Origin: an uncultured Collinsella sp.
GTDB lineage: Bacteria > Actinomycetota > Coriobacteriia > Coriobacteriales > Coriobacteriaceae
DNA: 55,938 bases
Direction: 5' to 3'
Assembly: GCA_958350755.1 (NCBI GenBank)
Contig: CATWID010000010.1
Location: forward strand, 1-55,938
The position numbers were made by a program, and so were the translations under genes. The notes under the pieces are model-generated. The model did not search any database. It worked only from the letters and a program-made list of their open reading frames with translations, and was not told the DNA's origin. Below, in pieces: positions 51,620 through 55,938 of this stretch (the stretch's first letter is position 1; every line of letters begins with the position of its first letter).

Positions 51620-54600
51620 CTAGCGGCGCCTGCGGTACAGGACCGCGCCGCCCGCGGCGGCCAGCGCGCCGGTGCCGGCCATGACCGCGAGCGCGGCCGC
51701 CGGCAAGCTGCGGTCGCCGGTGTCGGGCATGCCGCCCTTGGAGCCGTCGCCGCTAGCGCCGCTGCCGGAGCCGTTATCTGAACCGCCGTCCGAGCCACCG
51801 CCCGGCGTGCCGGGGTTCTCGGGGGTCCCGGGATTCTCGGCGTAGCTGTTGGTGAAGATTGGCGGCATGTTGGCGTCGCCCTCGTAGGAGACCTTCGCCG
51901 ACAGGTAGCCCGTCTTGGTGCCGTCTGCCGCCTCGTCGCTCACCGTGACGACGACCTTGTGCACCGCCTTGTCGTAGGTCACGTGCGCCTGGCCGTCGTC
52001 GACCTCGCTCACCGTGAAGGTGTAGGTGCCGGCCCGCTTGAAGGTCAGCGCATCGAACGCGACGCTGCCGTCGGCGGCATTCTTGGCGGTCGACATGACC
52101 TTGCCGTCCCGGCCCTTGAGCTCAAAGCTAAACTGGCCCGCCTTGAGCTCGGCGCCCTTGAGCACCTTGGCGGCGCCCAGCTTGAGGGTGACGGGTGCGG
52201 CCTGGTAGCCGTTGGTGAAGGTCACCGAGGTGTCGTTCGCGGCATTGCCCTCGGCATCCATGAGCTCGTGTTTGACGGCGAGCGTGCCGTTGCCGGCATC
52301 GGTGACCGTCGTGCGCACGCGGTACGTCGCCCTGTCATATGTCACGCCGCCCGCCGTGCCGGCGACCTCGCGCAGCTCGTAGCTGTGCGCGCCGGGCGCG
52401 GTGTAGGTAACGGGGCTGAGCGCGACCGTGCCGTCGGCGGCGTTCTTGCCCGTCGCCGCGACGCTCTCGCTGCCGTCGGCGACAAGCTCGACCAGCTGGA
52501 ACTCGAACTCGCCCTCGGCCAGGTCACGGCCCTTGAGCTTCTTGCTCACCTTGATCTGGTCGGTGACGGAGCTCGGCGTCGGGTTCACGCCGTAGGTGTT
52601 GGTGAACTCGAACGCGCCCCTGCCCTCGGGCGTGCCCTCTGCGGGCAGGACCGTCGCGACAAGCGTGCCCGCGGCGGTGTCCTCGACCACCCTGACCATG
52701 AAGGTCCTGGTTGCCGTCGGGTCATTGACCACGCCGTCGACCGAACCGGACTCGCTCACCCGGTAGGCAAACGTCTTGGTGCGCAGGCCGTCGCCGTCGA
52801 TCTCGACGCCATCGAGGTCGCTCGGCTGCCTGAACGTGACGTGGCCCAGCTCGACGTTGCCGGCGGCGTCGTTGGTCGCCTCGGTCACCGTCTTGCCGGA
52901 GGCGTCGACCGGTGCGGGCGCGCCGTCCAGCGGCTCGATCTTAAAGGTGTACCTGCCCGCGATGTCGGCCTGCGTGAGGCCGAGTCCGGCCTGGCGGAGC
53001 GCCAGCGTCTTGGTGCCCGCGATGTCGACCGTCGCCTCGCCGGCGCTATAGCCGTTCACAAACGACAGCGTGCCGTCGGATCCCTCGGGATAGACCACGA
53101 CCACATCCAGCCCGCCCTTGCCGTTATCGGTCACCTTGACCGTAATGCCGAAGCTCGACACGGCCGCCGTCACGCCCGCGGGCAGCCGGTCCGTGCCGTC
53201 CTCGGAAACGGTATAGGGAATGACCCAGGAGCCATCGGCGGCCTTGGTGGCGGTACCGTCCGCCACCATCTGCTTAAGCGAGTCGGTGGTGTAGGCGATG
53301 GGCGAGAACGCGAGCCCCGCGGCCTCGCCGTCGCCGGAGGCCTGGTTGGCCGCGGTCGCGACCACGTCGCCCTGGGCATCGCGGACGGAGAACGAGAACT
53401 CGCCCGCCGCCGCGGCGCGGCCCGCCAGCGTCTTGGTGGCGTTGATAACCGCGCCGCCCTCGCCGCCGAGCGTTCCGGTGGCCTCGTAGGAGTTCTGGAA
53501 CGCGACCGTCACGGGCGCGGGCGTCGCCATGGCGTCATCTGCCGTGGAGACCTCGCTGCGGGCGACCTCGACGCCGTCCTTGGCAACCGTGGTCGTGACC
53601 ATGAGCTTGCCCGTCGCGGTATCGTAGGCGGGCGCGATGGTCACCGTGCGCGGCACGGTGTCGTTGGTGTAGCCCTCGCCGCCGAGCTTGGTCTCGGTGA
53701 CGGTGAAGCTGTAGGTCTTGCCCGCGTCGGCGTCGGTGAACTTCACATCGCTGCCCGAAGCAGCGCCGATGAGGTCGACCAGGTCGGCCTTCCCATCGTC
53801 AGCCGCGGCCACGGCGTAGGCGTCCTTGCCGGTCTTGAGGCCGAGCTTGGCGGCCGTCTCGGCGTCCGCGGTCACGGTGAAGGCGAACTGCCCCGCCTCC
53901 ATGGCGCGGCCGGAGAGCGTCTTGGACAGGCGCACTCCCGCGCGGGCCGAGTAGTCGAGCTCGGTCGTGTAGGTGTTGACGAAGTCGCCGCCGCTCGCCT
54001 GCGCGATTGCGGGCGTCGTGGCCGTGAGGTTGCCGGAGCCGTCGTCGGTCACGGTCACCGTCATCGTGGCGGTGTGGCCGTCGTAGGCCACACCAGCGAT
54101 GGCGGAGCCGTCATCGGGCCTGACCTCGCGCACCGTGTAGGTGAAGGTCTTGGCGCGCACGCGCTTGCCGCCGACCTCGGCGAACCCGGCGTCCTTGATG
54201 TCATCGAGCGTGTAGCGGATGGGGCCGAAGTCGAAGGCGACCCTATCGCCCGCCTTGGTGCCGGCGCCGGCCGTCACGCTGACGGTCTTGGAGCCGTCGG
54301 CAGAGCCCTCGGGCATGGGGGCGCCGTCCTCGCCCGCGAGCGTGAACTGGAAGCTGTCGCCCTCCGCCCAGTCGCGGCCCTCGAGCGTCTTGGTGAAGAG
54401 CCCCGCGGTGGAGACGTCCCTGCCCTCGGTGGCCGTTCCGTACGTGTTGGTGAACGCGACAGTCGCGCCGTCCTCGGTCACGGCGCCTTCGGCCCCCTCG
54501 GCCGTGGTCGCGTAGCCCTCGGCGGCATCCTCGGTCACGGTATAGTGCGCGCCCACGGGTAGGCCGGAGATGATCTTCTCCCCGCCATCCTTAAGCGTGA

Positions 54601-55938
54601 AGTTCGCCTTGCCGCCCGCGAACGTCACGGCGTGCTCGCCCTTGCCGAAGGTGCCAGAGACGGGCTCGCCGTCCCCGTCGGTCAGCGCGACCGTGAAGCC
54701 GAACTCGCGCTGGCTGTCGCCGCCGACGACCGTCTTCTTGACGGTGAGGCTGCCCCCGCGGGGCACGCTGTTGTGGGTCGTGTTGGTCTGCGACTCGTTC
54801 TCGCCCACCTTGACCGTTGCGGTGTTGGCGATGTCGTCGACCACGGCGGCTTCGGCGGAGACCTTCACGTCGAAGCTGAGCGTGCCCGTGGCGCCCGCAG
54901 CCTGCTCGCCGAGCGACCAGGTAAGGGTGCGCGTCGCGGCGTCGTAGGCGGCACCGTCGGCAGAACCCTCAACATAGTTAACGCCCTTGGGCAGGACATC
55001 GGTCACCGTCACGTCGGCCGCCTGCGCGGCGCCCCTGTCGTCGACGCTGTTATTGGCCCAGCCGATGGTATAGGTGAGGGTATCGCCCACGCCCACCGGT
55101 TTGCCATCCACATCGACCTTGGCGCCCGAGGCGTCCGCCTTGGTGACGGTCTTGGTGTTGTCGTGCGGCGTGAAGGTGTTGGTGAAAGTCTTCTTGCCCC
55201 GCTCGTTGGAAATCTCGGCCTTAAGGCCGGCGCCAGTCTGAGTCACCGTGATGTCGAAGGTGTAGGCGTGCGCATCGTCCTCAATCAGGACATCGCCGCT
55301 TGCTTTCTCGGTCACGGTCGCGTGGTAGGTGCCCAGATTGGTGAAGCTGAGCTCGCCAAAGGAAACCTTGCCGTCCTTGTCATTCTTCGCCTCGATTGGG
55401 TAGCCCTCGAGAACATTGCCCGCACCGTCGGTGAGGGAGAGCTCAAAGACGAACTCCCCCTTCTGAAGGCCGGGCTTGCGGCCGCCCGCGAGCACCTTGG
55501 TGAGCTCGGAGACGGACGCCGTGGCGGGGGCGGGGTCGAAGGTGTTGGTGAAGGCGGCGAAGGAGACCTGGTCTGCCGCGATGGAGCCCTCGGCCTTGGA
55601 GCCCTCGGCTCCGTTCACCGCAGCCTTGTAGCCAGCGGCGGCGCGCTCGGTCACCGTGTAGGCAGTTCCCGCGGGCAGCCCCGTGATCCTCGCCGTCTGG
55701 CCATCTTTGAGCTTGAGGGTCGCCTTGCCGTCCTCGAACGTCGCGTCACCGTAGGTGCCGGACACTTTGCGGCCCATGGCATCGGTGGCCTCAACCACAA
55801 ACTTAAATATCTTGTCCGCGTCGACCGCCAGGCCCTCGCGCGCCACGACGGTCTTGGAGACGTCGAGCTCGCCCGTCTTCACAGTGTTGGTCACGGTGAA
55901 GCCGTCCTTGGCGTCGCCGGTGGCCTTAGAGCTGTAGC
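51620..55938 (-). CDS. Giant FctA/Cna-B-type surface protein with MPDTG tail (5' partial)
   Basis: At least 1439 residues; the frame is open to the right edge, so the signal peptide and N-terminus lie outside. About ten beta-sandwich domains are visible, each ending in a (F)TN(T/S)(Y/F) strand: two DUF5979-like, about seven Spy0128/FctA-like (repeats of K(T/V)L(x)GR/GAELKAGQFSF), and one DUF11-like domain (GVGDTLTYTIGWANNSVDDR). FctA and Cna-B domains of this type commonly hold Lys-Asn isopeptide bonds. The C-terminus is a Gly/Ser linker, then MPDTGDRSLPAA, a hydrophobic helix and YRRRR. A wall-anchored fibre or adhesin. Confidence 0.9.
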   Translation of the reverse strand, partial: YSSKATGDAKDGFTVTNTVKTGELDVSKTVVAREGLAVDADKIFKFVVEATDAMGRKVSGTYGDATFEDGKATLKLKDGQTARITGLPAGTAYTVTERAAAGYKAAVNGAEGSKAEGSIAADQVSFAAFTNTFDPAPATASVSELTKVLAGGRKPGLQKGEFVFELSLTDGAGNVLEGYPIEAKNDKDGKVSFGELSFTNLGTYHATVTEKASGDVLIEDDAHAYTFDITVTQTGAGLKAEISNERGKKTFTNTFTPHDNTKTVTKADASGAKVDVDGKPVGVGDTLTYTIGWANNSVDDRGAAQAADVTVTDVLPKGVNYVEGSADGAAYDAATRTLTWSLGEQAAGATGTLSFDVKVSAEAAVVDDIANTATVKVGENESQTNTTHNSVPRGGSLTVKKTVVGGDSQREFGFTVALTDGDGEPVSGTFGKGEHAVTFAGGKANFTLKDGGEKIISGLPVGAHYTVTEDAAEGYATTAEGAEGAVTEDGATVAFTNTYGTATEGRDVSTAGLFTKTLEGRDWAEGDSFQFTLAGEDGAPMPEGSADGSKTVSVTAGAGTKAGDRVAFDFGPIRYTLDDIKDAGFAEVGGKRVRAKTFTYTVREVRPDDGSAIAGVAYDGHTATMTVTVTDDGSGNLTATTPAIAQASGGDFVNTYTTELDYSARAGVRLSKTLSGRAMEAGQFAFTVTADAETAAKLGLKTGKDAYAVAAADDGKADLVDLIGAASGSDVKFTDADAGKTYSFTVTETKLGGEGYTNDTVPRTVTIAPAYDTATGKLMVTTTVAKDGVEVARSEVSTADDAMATPAPVTVAFQNSYEATGTLGGEGGAVINATKTLAGRAAAAGEFSFSVRDAQGDVVATAANQASGDGEAAGLAFSPIAYTTDSLKQMVADGTATKAADGSWVIPYTVSEDGTDRLPAGVTAAVSSFGITVKVTDNGKGGLDVVVVYPEGSDGTLSFVNGYSAGEATVDIAGTKTLALRQAGLGLTQADIAGRYTFKIEPLDGAPAPVDASGKTVTEATNDAAGNVELGHVTFRQPSDLDGVEIDGDGLRTKTFAYRVSESGSVDGVVNDPTATRTFMVRVVEDTAAGTLVATVLPAEGTPEGRGAFEFTNTYGVNPTPSSVTDQIKVSKKLKGRDLAEGEFEFQLVELVADGSESVAATGKNAADGTVALSPVTYTAPGAHSYELREVAGTAGGVTYDRATYRVRTTVTDAGNGTLAVKHELMDAEGNAANDTSVTFTNGYQAAPVTLKLGAAKVLKGAELKAGQFSFELKGRDGKVMSTAKNAADGSVAFDALTFKRAGTYTFTVSEVDDGQAHVTYDKAVHKVVVTVSDEAADGTKTGYLSAKVSYEGDANMPPIFTNSYAENPGTPENPGTPGGGSDGGSDNGSGSGASGDGSKGGMPDTGDRSLPAAALAVMAGTGALAAAGGAVLYRRRR

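Noticed and set aside
51959..54562. 867-codon plus-strand ORF opposite the FctA-type protein
   Set aside because: Antisense of repeated beta domains; the repeats force similar complementary codons. No RBS or fold.

Overview
The window reads as chromosomal DNA of a high-GC, Gram-positive gut actinobacterium of the class Coriobacteriia, most likely Collinsella (inference). The basis is the GC-rich codon use, the many phosphotransferase-type (PTS) sugar systems, sortase-type surface proteins with LPxTG-like ends, a SipW/TasA-like secretion locus, and numerous short intergenic palindromes. No rRNA, tRNA, CRISPR array or intact transposase was seen. One structural RNA, the small SRP RNA (ffs), is present.

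Layout. 1-4.8 kb: a LysR regulator divergent from a short-chain dehydrogenase, an MFS carrier and a Gfo/Idh/MocA dehydrogenase, which together look like a small polyol or sugar-acid module. 5.1-7.3 kb: tex. 7.3-8.2 kb: decayed intergenic DNA. 8.2-13.4 kb: an ascorbate-type PTS (IIC, IIB, IIA) bracketed by two closely similar transaldolase-family genes, with a DeoR regulator divergent. 13.4-22.8 kb: the C-terminal remnant of a HAD phosphatase, then a cassette with MFS carrier, class II aldolase, mannose-family PTS IIA/IIB/IIC/IID, aldo/keto reductase and esterase on the minus strand, and RpiR regulator plus HAD phosphatase on the plus strand. 22.9-34.2 kb: a small membrane protein, rlmKL, a KdpDE-like two-component pair, a small membrane protein, kup, a nitroreductase and an LTA-synthase-family protein.

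34.5-43.3 kb is one minus-strand locus: SipW-type signal peptidase, a TasA-like protein, an intergenic hairpin, a second short SipW-type substrate, an 1824-residue surface protein, a third short substrate, and a membrane-anchored protein with a sortase-like tail. I infer a matrix or fimbria assembly system with its own peptidase. Upstream lie a C9 tract and a 62-bp palindromic tandem repeat. 44.1-48.5 kb: a flavodoxin-like protein and a heterodimeric ABC exporter whose two ATP sites are unequal.

48.7-51.1 kb holds a tandem duplication of a coiled-coil, LANTG-ended surface protein. The first copy is put out of frame by a C9 tract inside its signal peptide, which predicts phase variation. Then come a 27-bp perfect inverted repeat, ffs, and a very large FctA/Cna-B-type surface protein that runs off the right edge. 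Roughly the last 21 kb is therefore mostly cell-surface biology. The most interesting items are the phase-variable gene pair, the SipW locus, a duplicated inverted terminator/RNA element at 34.2-34.5 kb, and an RlmKL whose RlmL half has lost its catalytic motifs.
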